Shown here: positions 26,258 to 35,519 of the stretch, piece by piece
Layout: each line of letters starts with the position of its first letter
Numbering within the stretch: the stretch's first letter is position 1
Assembly: GCF_030316855.1 (NCBI RefSeq)
Contig: NZ_JASZYR010000003.1
Coordinates: forward strand, 490,885-554,884
DNA from: Variovorax sp. J22P240
GTDB lineage: Bacteria; Pseudomonadota; Gammaproteobacteria; Burkholderiales; Burkholderiaceae_C
Direction of reading: 5' to 3'
DNA: 64,000 nucleotides
Translations under genes and position numbers: made by a program
The notes under the pieces: generated by a model
Told to the model about the DNA's origin: nothing
The model's input: only the letters and a program-made list of their open reading frames with translations
Database searches by the model: none

Positions 26258-29200
26258 TCAGATGCGTGTCGTCGATTCGGGAACGTCTGCCGGCCCGAGT
26301 GGATGGAGGCGCTGCGCCGCCTCGCGCAATTGCTCCCTGAAGCCGAGGGCGGTCTGTGGGTCCGGTGACGCATCGTCCAGCACCATGTCTTCGGGGTCTG
26401 CAATGAAAAGCGACGGCGCGGTGAGCAGGCCGTCGGCACTGAGATTGACGCGCCCTTCGCGGCCGAGGATCCACGCCAGGTCGAAGTCGCTGTCGCGCCG
26501 ACTCTGTCCGACGGCGCGGGCGACGTGCTGGTCGGCCACTTCGCCGAGGCCGGAGCCTATCGAGGTACTGCCCATCTCGGGCGGCAACTGCCACAGCAAC
26601 TGGCTGCCGTCGCTGCCCCAGGCGGAGATCTTCAGTGCGGTGTCGACCTGCTCCACCACTGGGGAGATGTAGATCGCGGGCCGCACTTCGGGCAGCGTCG
26701 CGCCCGCATAGTCCCTGTCCAGGAAATACATGAAGTAGTTCGGCCCCGGCGGCGCGAGGTAGGGCGCCGCGATGTCGAGGTCGATCACCAGTTGCGCTGC
26801 GTCGATGGCGCCCCCGCGGTCCGCGACGGTGTAGGTGAACACGTCCTGCAGCACGCGGCCCAGTCCGGCCGAGGCCAGCACGTCGGGGTTGGTCTGGTCG
26901 ACGGTGTAGGTGTAGCTGCCGTCGGCGTGGATCACCAGCGTGCCGTAGCGGCCTGCAATGCTCTGGCCGACCGTGCCGGGTGTGCCCGTCCCAGCCTCGG
27001 CGCCGCTGCGGATCGCGACCACCTGCAGGCCTTCGCCGCCATCCACGTCGGAGTCGTTGGGCAGCACGTTGCCGGCGGCCTGCGGGGCGGGCCGCTCGCC
27101 GAGCGCGACGTTGCTGTCGTCGCGCGCGACCGGCGCGTCGTTGGCGCCCTGGATCAGCACATTGAGGCGTGCTTCGGAAGTCGCCCCAGCGGTGTCGCTG
27201 ACGCGGTAGATGAAGCTCTCGCTCAGCGTCTCGCCCGCGGTGCGCAGCGCCTGCACGGTGGGGTTGACGTTGTCGAGCACGTAGGTGTAGCTGCCGTCGG
27301 CATTGAGCGTGAGCTGGCCGTAGAGGCCCGCCAGCACCTGGCCCGCGGCGACGGATTGCCCGACTGCATTGCGCAAGCCGAGCACGCGCTGGGCATTGAT
27401 GCCGCCGACGCTGTCGACGCCGAGCACCCGCTGGGTCTCGCCGTTGGCGACACTGTCGACGTCGCTGTCGTTGGTCAGGACGTTGCCTGTGGGATTCACC
27501 CCCGGCGTCTGGTTGGCGACGCCGCCCGCCTCGACGGCGGTCGCGTTGTCGTCCCGCGCGATCGGCGTGTCGTTGCGGCCGTCGATGGTGATGCGCAACT
27601 CGGCCGAGGAGGGTGCATCCCAGATGTCGACCAGCGAATAGGTGAAGGTGTCGGTCAGCGTCTGGCCGCTCGTGCGCAGGGCTTCGACTTCGGGGAGGCT
27701 GTTGTCGAGCACGTAGGTGTAGCTGCCGTCGGCGTTGAGGGTGAGCTCGCCGTAGAGGCCGCGCAACGCGGTCCCGACCGTGCCGGTCGTCCCGCTGCCT
27801 GCGGAGGTGCCCGTGCGAAAGCCGGTCACGACCAGCGCATCGCCCTCGACGTCGGTGTCGTTGGCCAGCACGTTGCCCATTGGGTCCAAGCCCGCTTGCG
27901 TGTTGTTCAGGCCGCTTGCCTCGACGGCGGTGGTGGCGTCCGCGACGCCCTTCGGCGGATCGTTGAGGCCCACGACGATGATGTGGATCTGGGCCAGGTC
28001 GTTGAGCCCGCCCAGGTCCGTCGCCTGGTAGGTGAAGTACTCGTCGGCGAACTGGAGCAGGCCCAGTGCCTGCACGGCAGGATTGTTGACGTCGACGACA
28101 TAGGTGGCCGTGCCGTCGGCGCCGATGTTCAGCCGGCCGTACAGGCCTTCGATCGCCGTGCCGTTGAGGTTGCTCGTGCCCGGCGCGACGTTCACCAGCG
28201 CACCGCCCGCCGCTTCGGTGCCCACGCGGACGCCGGACACATGCAGCACGTCGGCCTGGTCGATATCGGTGTCGTTGTTCAGCACGTTGCGCGTCGGGTT
28301 GAAGGCGCGCCCGACGCCGTTGTTGGCAAGGGCCACCGCCACGTCGTCGACCGCCACCGGCGCGTCGTAGGCGCCTCGGATGACGATGTTCAGCTGCGCG
28401 ATGTCCGTCGCGCCAGCGAGGTCGCGCATGCTGTAGGTGAACACCTCGTTCAACGTCTCGCCCGCTCGCAGCGCCTGCACCGCCGCCGCGTTGTTGTCGA
28501 GCTGGTAGGTATAGCCGATGCCGTTCGCGGCCGTCGTGAGGGTGCCGTACCGTCCGATGATGTTCAGGGTCGGGGCCACCGCCGTGAACGCGCCGCCGGC
28601 GGCTTCGGGGCCGGCACGGATGCCCGTGACGGTCCTGGCGTCGCCGGCATCGACGTCGGTGTCGTTGGCCACCAGGTCGATCGAGGGGTTGAAGCCCGGC
28701 GTGCCGTTGAAGGTGCCGCCGGCCTCCACGGCGATGGCCGCATCGTCCACTGCCACCGGGTTGTCGTTGCGCCCCTGGATGATGACGGTGAGCGGTGCCG
28801 AACTCGTGGCGCCCGCCAGGTCCCGGATCTGGTAGGCGAAGGTTTCGACCAGCGTGTCGGAACTGGTGCGAAGCGCCTGGACGATCGGGTTGTTGTTGTC
28901 CAGCGTGTAGGTGAGCGTGCCGTCGGCGTTCAGCAGCAAGGTGCCGTAGGTGGTGGCGAACGGCGTGCCGATGACGCCGGCGACGGGACCTGCGCCCGTC
29001 GCGTGGATGACGCTGGAGGCGACCAGCGTCTCGCCGAACCCATCCACGTCATCGATCAGGCTGAAGGCGTTGCCCGACGGGTCCACGCCCGGCGTGCTGT
29101 TGCTCACGCCGCCGGCTTCGATGGCGATGACGGTGGTCGGCTCGGCCACCGGCGCGTCGTTGGTGCCCTGGATGGTCACGGTCAAGGTGGCGCGATCCTG

Positions 29201-32200
29201 GGCGCCGGCCGCGTCGATGTCGGTGTAGCTGAAGCTGTCGGTGAGGGTGTCGATGTCGCGGCGCAGGGCCTGCACGGCGGGGTTGTCGTTGTCGACGCGG
29301 TAGGTGTATGTGCCGTCGGCATTCAAGGTCAGCCAGCCATAGGCGCCGCGCAACTCGCTGCCGAGCACGCCCGCGGTGCCGGTGCCTGCTTCGGTGCCGG
29401 TGCGCACGGAGGACACGGCCCGCGTCTCGCCGTAGTTCACCGGGTCCGTCGGGACTTCGCCGCCGTCCACGTCGATGTCGTTGGCGAGCACGTTGCCGGT
29501 CGGGTCGACGCCCGGCTGGTTGTTGTTCTGGCCGCCGGCCTCGACGGCGGTCGCGGCATCGTCGGCTGCCACCGGGTTGTCGTTCTGGCCGCGGATCAGC
29601 GCGATGACTTCGCCTTGGTCGATTTCGCCGTTGCCGTCGTCGACGGTGAAGGTGAAGCGTTCGATCAGGACATCGGAGATCAGGCGCAGGGCCTGCACCG
29701 CGGCGTTGTTGTTGTTGACCGCGTAGGTGTAGGTGCCACTGGATTGCAAAGTGAGCGTGCCGTACTGGCCGACAACGACCGCGCCCGTCGGCCCGACCGG
29801 CGTGTCGATGCCGCCCGCGCCCTCGGCGCCGGCACGGACGGAGGTCACGGTCAACGGATCGCCGTCCGGATCGAAGGACGCGCTGGTGGCATCGCCGGTC
29901 GGGTCGACGCCCGGCGTGGCGTTGGCGACGCCGCCGCGTTCGGTGGCCAGCGCCACGACGTTCTGCGCCACCGGCGGGTCGTTCACCCCACGCACGGTGA
30001 TCACGAGCTGCGCCAGGTCGGTGAGGCCGCTGGTGTCGGTGAGCTGGTAGGTGTAGATGACGTCGATCGTCTGACCCGCCTGCAGTGACTGGAGCGTGAG
30101 GTTGTCGCTGTTGACGTCGAAGGTGAAGGCACCGTCGGCCCCGATGACGAGCGTGCCGAAATCGCCCGCCACCGGCACGCCGCCCTGCAGGGCGTAGGTG
30201 CCTGCGATCGAGGTGCCGTTGGCGAGGCTGGTGCCGGCGGCCACGCCGGACAGCACCACGCCCGGCCCTTCGGGCCCGGTGCCAATGCCGGTGACCGCCA
30301 TCAGCGAATTGGGGTTGTCGGTGCGGTCCACGTCGAGGTCCACGCCATTGCCGCCCGGCTGCCCGATGGTGCCCGGGCGGCTCGGAAAGAGGATGACGTT
30401 GCCGGCCGGATTGCTCTCCGCCGCATTGCCGTTGGTGGAGGCGGCCTGCGCGTCCGCATGGTCGTCGCTGGCCACGGGGTTGTCGTTGGCGCCGGAGATG
30501 ACGATGCGCAACTCGGCCAGGTCGTCGAGTCCGGCGGCATCCGTGACCCGGTAGCTGAAGACATCGCTCAAGGTGTCGCCGGGCACCATGCGCTGCACGT
30601 CGGGGTCATTGTCGAAGATGACGTAGGTGTAGGTCCCGTCCGCGCCCAAGGTCAGGGTTCCGTAGCGGCCGATCACTGCCGTGCCGGTGCCGGAGGATGT
30701 GCCGGGGTTCACCCCGGACACGGGTCCCTGCGCCAGTGGCCCCACATTGCGGACCCCCGTGACCTGTTGCGTCTCGCCATTGGCCGCGCTGTCGACATCG
30801 GTGTCGTTCGCGAGCACATTGCCCGTCGCGTTGCTGCCCGGGGCGGTGTTGTTCACGCCGCCGGCCTCGACGGCGTTGCCGACATCGAAGGCGGCCACCG
30901 GCGTGTCGTTGGCGCCGTGGATGGTGACGGTGAGCACCGCCGTGTCACGAAGGCCCTCGATGTCAGAGAGCGTGTAGGTGAAGCGTTCGACCAGGGTCTG
31001 GCCTGAAAGCCGCAGGGCCTGAACCGTCGGGTCGTCGTTGTTGACGGTGTACTGGTAGCCGCCGTTGGTGCTGACGACCAGCGTGCCGTAGAGGCCGTTG
31101 ACTGCGTTGGCGCCGATCGAGGGCAATCCGACCTGCTGGCCGCCTTGCAGGCCGAAGGTGATCACGCGCAACTGATCGCCATTGGTAGCGATGTCGACGT
31201 CCGTGTCGTTGGCAAGCAGGTTGCCCGCCGGGTCGAGCCCGATCAGCCGGTTGTCCGTGCCGCCGGCTTCCGTCGCATCCGCAACGTCGTCGATCGCGTC
31301 GGGTTGATCGTTCACGGGTGCGAGCACGATTTGCAGGGTGTCCTGGTCGCTCAGGGCGTCGGCGGGGTTCTGGGTGGGGACGCCGTCGCCGTTCGCGTCG
31401 CCGGTGTTGCCGCGGTCGTTTGTCAGGATGGTGAGCGTGTCGGTGCCGTTGTAGTCGAGGTTGCCCAGGTACTGCAGGTTGGCCAGCGCGAGGTTCAGCG
31501 CGGCGAGATTGCCGCTGAGTCCCAGCGTGCCCGTCGCGGAGCCGGTCACCGTCACGCCGGGCGGAACGCTCGAGAGCGACAGCGTGCCGTGCAGCACCGA
31601 GAGCGTGATGTCGAGCGTGCCGCCGGCCGCATCGACGTCGGTCACCGACAGGCCGGCGATGGGCAGCGTCACGTCTTCGAGGCCGCTGGGCGGCACGGCG
31701 GGCAGGTGGTTCTCGGGTGCGTCGTTCTGCTCCACGTAGCCGGCGTTCGCGGCGGCCGTCGCGGCTTCGCCGAGGGTGACGACGATCTGGCCGAGCGGGC
31801 TGGCGGCGTCGGTGTCGATGCGCACGCGCAGGTCGCCCAGCGGCTGGGGATAGCTGATGGTGCCGCTCGGCGTGTCGATGCGGAACACGCCGGCAGGCAG
31901 CACGCCGAAGCGGTACTGCCCGTTGACATCGGTCGTCGTCGTGAACACGCGGTTGTCGGCCGCAGTGGCAAGGTTGCCGTCCACGCCGCCCCAGGTCAGG
32001 CTCACGGTCTGCCCGGCGAGCGGCGGGCCGTCAGGCACCGCGTTGGCGGTGGCGCTGGCCGTGTCGTCCCACAGCGTGCCCTGGATGATGCCGAGGCCCG
32101 CGCCTTCCGCGAGCACATAGGTGTTGGGCGTGCCGCCGATGCCGGTGCGCTCGCCAGCGACCGTGCCATCGACGCCCACCGGCGTGCCGCCCCAGGTGGT

Positions 32201-34168
32201 GAAGGATTCCGGAAGACTGGACCATGTCAGCACCGCGCTGCTGCTCGCGATGGCGGCCGCGTTCGGCAGCGTGACCTGGTAGACCACCTGTACCTGCGCG
32301 CCGGGGTCCAGCCGGTCGAAGTCGACTGTCAGGCCGCCGGTGGTGCCGACGGCAATCCCAGCCGGGAGATTGGCCGCCGTGTAGACCGTGCCGTTCAGCG
32401 TGAGGCTGACGAAGGTGTAGGCGCTGCCGACCGGGAACGAGTCGGCGAGATGCGTGTTGAATGCGGGCAGCGTCCCGTTCTCGGTGAAGCTCACCGCCAC
32501 GGTGGCCGTGCCGGTGGCGCCGGCCGGATTCGGGTTGAAGTCGATCACGCGCTTGTCGACGCCGTTGAACGCCGGTTCGACGATGCGTTCGCCCACGGTG
32601 TTGCCGGTCGCGCGCGGCCCGCCGCCGACGAGTTCGCGGGCCGTCACGTTCAGCACCGCGCCCGCCGTGTTGGAAGCCTGATTGAGCACGCGGGCGTTGA
32701 ACTCCAGCGAGATCCCCTCCAGGTCGGGATCGTTGGGGAGGCCGTTGACCATATTGCCGAAGTCGAAGGTGATCGTCTGGCTGCCGTCGGGGTTGACGAC
32801 CACGTGGATGAGCGCCGGATTGAACACGCCCGTCGGTGCCGCGCCGGTGAGCGTGGGCGTGATGTCCTGGGCCTCGGGGCTGTTCTCGTTGCCGAAGACG
32901 AGCAGCGTGCCGCTGAGGGCCAGGTTGGCGTCGGTCGTCAGCTCGTTCTCCGAGATGAGTGCGACGCGCACCGCGTTCTGGAGCGCATCTGGCGCGATGA
33001 AGCCGAGCCCACTGGGCAGCGTGACCTGCACGTGGTAGTCGGGGTTGTTGCCCTCGGGCACCAGCACCAGCACCCGGTAGCGGATCACTTCGCCGATGGT
33101 GACCTGCTCCAGCGGCGCCGATGTGGGCGACACGGCCGGCGTGTCCGGAAGGCCGCCGACACGCGAGATCCGGATGCCCTGGGCCACCTCGAAAGTCAGC
33201 ACGTTACTGCGCCGATAGTCATTGAGCACGCCCGTATTGAGCAACCCGTCGACACCGGTCCGTTCGCCGGCCGGCTCGGCCGTGCCGGCGGTGCTGCCGT
33301 TCAGGCTGGTCCACTGCACCTGTGCCGTGTTGGTGAACAAGGGCTCGGCGGCCGCCGAAGCGTTGACGACCCCGGTGATGCGCAACACGATGCTGCCGCC
33401 CCTGCCGATGTCGATGTTCGCGCCGGCGGCCGTGCGCAACTGGCCGCCGACGATCTCGAACCCGGCGCCGCCGTTGTTGGTCGCGGCGCCCTGATAGGTC
33501 ACCTCCGCCAGCGTCAGGTTGTTCAGTTCGGTCGGCAGGTTGTCGAGCAGGCTGATGTCGAAGGCGTCGAAGTCGCTGCTGCCGTTGCCGTTGCTGATCG
33601 TGATGGTGAATTCGACCGGGTCGCCATTGTCGAAGCCTAGGCCCGGATTGGTGATGAGCGCCTGCGCGATCAGCAGCGTCGGTTCCCGCACCGTCACGAT
33701 GGGCGCGCCGCCCGTCAGCGCCACGTTGCGGTCGACGGGCACGCTGCCGTTGGGCGTGTCGGTGTCCGGGTCGCTGTAGATGATCTGCGCGCTGTTCTGC
33801 AGGGCCCGGTTCGCCTGGTTGCCGGTGACGTTGCTCGCCACCAGCCGCACCCGCACGACGAAGCTGTTGTTGTCGGTGACGTTGTCCGCCGTGGCGCCCG
33901 CGGCGGTGAAGGCCAGCCGCGCGCCGGCGCCGTCGTTGCCGATAGTGCCCGAGATGGCGCCGATCGCGCCGGGCGTGACCGTGCCGTTGAAGTCCGCGCC
34001 CAGCGCAGCGCTGCCCGCCGTCGTCGTGATGAGCTGGTAGCCGAGTCCGCCGTTGAAGCCGGTGTCCAGGCGCAGGCCGGCCGGAATCAGGTCGTCCAGC
34101 CGCAAGGACTGCGTGGTGCCTTCGGGCAGCGTCACGACGATGTCGTAGAGCATGCTTTCGCCGACCAC
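26258..34168 (-). CDS. Giant VCBS-repeat surface protein (5'-truncated)
   Basis: Reading frame of 2636 residues from the GTG at 34168. The same frame stays open upstream to about 34285 with no start codon, and adhesin-like sequence (SLDNSDSSATHTTGSDLVVG) is visible from about 34222. The gene has therefore lost its start and export signal (see the junction finding). Order from the N-terminus: several DUF11/isopeptide-type beta domains (residues ~1-600), an SdrD-B-like domain (LAGQTVSLTWGG, DVNGQYRFGVLPAG, ~residue 700-790), a cadherin-like domain, eleven VCBS-type repeats of ~138 residues, and a ~170-residue unique C-terminus containing PNYFMYFLDRDYAGATLPEV. No RTX nonapeptides or obvious type I secretion tail is seen. 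It is likely a cell-surface adhesin carried by the downstream channel genes. If the truncation is real it is probably not exported. Confidence 0.8.
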   Translation of the reverse strand: MVGESMLYDIVVTLPEGTTQSLRLDDLIPAGLRLDTGFNGGLGYQLITTTAGSAALGADFNGTVTPGAIGAISGTIGNDGAGARLAFTAAGATADNVTDNNSFVVRVRLVASNVTGNQANRALQNSAQIIYSDPDTDTPNGSVPVDRNVALTGGAPIVTVREPTLLIAQALITNPGLGFDNGDPVEFTITISNGNGSSDFDAFDISLLDNLPTELNNLTLAEVTYQGAATNNGGAGFEIVGGQLRTAAGANIDIGRGGSIVLRITGVVNASAAAEPLFTNTAQVQWTSLNGSTAGTAEPAGERTGVDGLLNTGVLNDYRRSNVLTFEVAQGIRISRVGGLPDTPAVSPTSAPLEQVTIGEVIRYRVLVLVPEGNNPDYHVQVTLPSGLGFIAPDALQNAVRVALISENELTTDANLALSGTLLVFGNENSPEAQDITPTLTGAAPTGVFNPALIHVVVNPDGSQTITFDFGNMVNGLPNDPDLEGISLEFNARVLNQASNTAGAVLNVTARELVGGGPRATGNTVGERIVEPAFNGVDKRVIDFNPNPAGATGTATVAVSFTENGTLPAFNTHLADSFPVGSAYTFVSLTLNGTVYTAANLPAGIAVGTTGGLTVDFDRLDPGAQVQVVYQVTLPNAAAIASSSAVLTWSSLPESFTTWGGTPVGVDGTVAGERTGIGGTPNTYVLAEGAGLGIIQGTLWDDTASATANAVPDGPPLAGQTVSLTWGGVDGNLATAADNRVFTTTTDVNGQYRFGVLPAGVFRIDTPSGTISYPQPLGDLRVRIDTDAASPLGQIVVTLGEAATAAANAGYVEQNDAPENHLPAVPPSGLEDVTLPIAGLSVTDVDAAGGTLDITLSVLHGTLSLSSVPPGVTVTGSATGTLGLSGNLAALNLALANLQYLGNLDYNGTDTLTILTNDRGNTGDANGDGVPTQNPADALSDQDTLQIVLAPVNDQPDAIDDVADATEAGGTDNRLIGLDPAGNLLANDTDVDIATNGDQLRVITFGLQGGQQVGLPSIGANAVNGLYGTLVVSTNGGYQYTVNNDDPTVQALRLSGQTLVERFTYTLSDIEGLRDTAVLTVTIHGANDTPVAAFDVGNAVEAGGVNNTAPGSNATGNVLANDTDVDSAANGETQQVTGVRNVGPLAQGPVSGVNPGTSSGTGTAVIGRYGTLTLGADGTYTYVIFDNDPDVQRMVPGDTLSDVFSYRVTDAAGLDDLAELRIVISGANDNPVASDDHADAQAASTNGNAAESNPAGNVILFPSRPGTIGQPGGNGVDLDVDRTDNPNSLMAVTGIGTGPEGPGVVLSGVAAGTSLANGTSIAGTYALQGGVPVAGDFGTLVIGADGAFTFDVNSDNLTLQSLQAGQTIDVIYTYQLTDTSGLTDLAQLVITVRGVNDPPVAQNVVALATERGGVANATPGVDPTGDATSASFDPDGDPLTVTSVRAGAEGAGGIDTPVGPTGAVVVGQYGTLTLQSSGTYTYAVNNNNAAVQALRLISDVLIERFTFTVDDGNGEIDQGEVIALIRGQNDNPVAADDAATAVEAGGQNNNQPGVDPTGNVLANDIDVDGGEVPTDPVNYGETRAVSSVRTGTEAGTGTAGVLGSELRGAYGWLTLNADGTYTYRVDNDNPAVQALRRDIDTLTDSFSYTDIDAAGAQDRATLTVTIQGTNDAPVAEPTTVIAIEAGGVSNSTPGVDPSGNAFSLIDDVDGFGETLVASSVIHATGAGPVAGVIGTPFATTYGTLLLNADGTLTYTLDNNNPIVQALRTSSDTLVETFAYQIRDLAGATSSAPLTVIIQGRNDNPVAVDDAAIAVEAGGTFNGTPGFNPSIDLVANDTDVDAGDARTVTGIRAGPEAAGGAFTAVAPTLNIIGRYGTLTTAANGIGYTYQLDNNAAAVQALRAGETLNEVFTYSMRDLAGATDIAQLNIVIRGAYDAPVAVDDVAVALANNGVGRAFNPTRNVLNNDTDIDQADVLHVSGVRVGTEAAGGALVNVAPGTSNLNGTAIEGLYGRLNIGADGTATYVVDVNNPAVQALGLLQFADEYFTYQATDLGGLNDLAQIHIIVVGLNDPPKGVADATTAVEASGLNNTQAGLDPMGNVLANDTDVEGDALVVTGFRTGTSAGSGTTGTVGTALRGLYGELTLNADGSYTYVLDNSLPEVEALRTSGQTLTDTFTYSLVDIWDAPSSAELRITIDGRNDTPIARDDNATAVEAGGVANQTPGVNPTGNVLTNDSDVDSVANGETQRVLGVDSVGGINAQRVLGLRNAVGQSVAAGQVLAGLYGQLTLNADGSYTYVLDNVNPTVQALRTAGETLSESFIYRVSDTAGATSEARLNVLIQGANDAPVARDDSNVALGERPAPQAAGNVLPNDSDVDGGEGLQVVAIRSGAEAGTGTPGTVGQSIAGRYGTLVIHADGSYTYTVDQTNPDVLASAGLGRVLQDVFTYTVADRGGAIDAAQLVIDLDIAAPYLAPPGPNYFMYFLDRDYAGATLPEVRPAIYISPVVEQVDTALKISAWGSDGSQLLWQLPPEMGSTSIGSGLGEVADQHVARAVGQSRRDSDFDLAWILGREGRVNLSADGLLTAPSLFIADPEDMVLDDASPDPQTALGFREQLREAAQRLHPLGPADVPESTTRI
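26780..31313. repeat. Tandem VCBS-type repeats (11 copies)
   Basis: Eleven diverged repeats of ~410 bp, counted from the repeated NDxPVAxDD start. Each unit carries EAGGxxNxxPGxDPxGNVLANDTDVD, a YGTLTLNADGTYTY strand and LxxxFTYxxxDxxG. Most units also have a central VxGVRxG stretch. Confidence 0.8.
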
Positions 34169-34229
34169 GAGGTCGCTGCCCGTGGTGTGCGTGGCGCTCG
34201 AATCGCTGTTGTCCAGGCTGCCGCCCGCG

Positions 34230-35345
34230 AAGTTCTTGCGAGGCGGTTCGGCGGCGCAATCGCCGCTCGATGAGCAGCGCGGCGATCAGCGCCGCCTGGA
34301 TCAGCATCACGGCGAGGATGAGCAGCAACTGTCCCCGGTGCGCTTCCCAGAAGGTGGGCTCCCTGAAGTGCACGATGGCATCGGGCGGAATGTCGGCAAT
34401 GCCCCATCGCTGCGCCTGACGCCAGTCGATCTGCGTCACCGACGGCATGCTCGCGGGCAGGCCCAAGGCGGCGGGCGGCGTGCCGTCGAGCAGCTTGTTG
34501 ACAGCGAGCGCGGCCTGCCGCCCCATCTCCACGTAGCCCGACATGCGGCCACCGACCACGCCCGTGCCGATGAAGGTGCTGAAGGGGCCGTAGACCGGCG
34601 CGTCGGCCGACGCGGCCGCGATGAGCGCGGCGGCTTCGCGGGGCGAGAACTCGCGGCCCGTTCCGTCCCGGAAGTAGCCCGGCGTGAACACGACATCCTC
34701 CTTCGACAGTGCGCTCAGCTTCGCCTTGAGTGCATCGGTCGGCAGGCCCGAGAGGAACTCGACAGACTGGCGAACGCCAAGGCGCGCGATGTCGTCGCGG
34801 ATCTGTGTTTCCCAAATGAGGTCCCGAGCGCTTGAACCCGTGACCACCACCAGCCGCCGCGCGCCGGGATGCCAGTGCAAGGCTTGCTGGATGGTGCCGT
34901 CGAAGTCGTAGTCGACGGGGACGCCGACCACTTCGGCGGGCAGCGGCGCGACGGATTGCAGGTAGGGCTTGTCGACAGCCAGGTGGACCACCGGCACCTC
35001 CGAGAACAGCCCGTCGCGACGGCGCAGCATGAATTCGAGCGCGGGCTCGCCCGCCACGACGATGGCGGCCGGCGGCCGCGCGGCGTATTTCTCCCGGAGG
35101 TAGGTGCTGAGGGTCTGGTCGAATGCCGGCCCCGTGAAGGTCGGCCGGTCCAGGAATTCCTCGAAGAGGTCGACATGCCGCTTCGGTGTGTTCGCAATCC
35201 CTACACGCAATCCGCGATCGACCTCGACGTTCGCCGGCAGAAGTCGGGTGTTCGAGAAGAGCACCAGCACGTTCCGCGTCTCCGTCGCTGTCGCAGGCGA
35301 CGAGGCCGCAAGGCAGAACGCGAACAGCAGCAGGGGAAGGCGCAT
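34230..35345 (-). pseudogene. Sensor histidine-kinase fragment (N-terminal sensor only)
   Basis: About 372 residues of a two-component sensor remain: signal peptide (MRLPLLLFAFCLAASSPATA), a periplasmic substrate-binding-like sensor domain (VLVLFSNTRLLPANVEVDRG, VVVAGEPALEFMLRRRDG-type region, FTPGYFRDGTGREFSPREAA, STFIGTGVVGGRMSGYVEMG) and one membrane helix (LLLILAVMLIQAALIAALLI) ending in ERRLRRRTASQELR. Normally PAS and kinase domains would follow; here the sequence passes into adhesin coding in another frame at about 34222-34240. The kinase is lost. It may once have regulated the adhesin cassette. Confidence 0.75.
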
Positions 35346-35519
35346 CGCTCCGAGAATGGAATTGCGCGTGGCCGTTGCCCATTGGGCGAAGGTGCAGCGC
35401 CTGTTGCCCCTTGGGGCAGTCCGGGGCCCACACGGCCTGCGGCTGTTTGCCATCCGGCAGCATTCCGCTAGCATTTGACGCGCCCTCGGAGCCCCGGGGG
35501 ACCACAAGATTGGTACCGC

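Noticed and set aside
26525..30088. Long plus-strand frame (1187 codons) across the VCBS repeats
   Set aside because: It is the antisense image of the repeats, with repeated Val/Gly/Asp-rich motifs that mirror the repeat codons.
26780..31313. CRISPR-like repeats
   Set aside because: The repeat unit is ~410 bp of coding sequence with diverged copies, not short identical repeats with spacers.
31145..33640. Second long plus-strand frame (831 codons) in the adhesin region
   Set aside because: Same antisense explanation; no ribosome-binding site and no domain.
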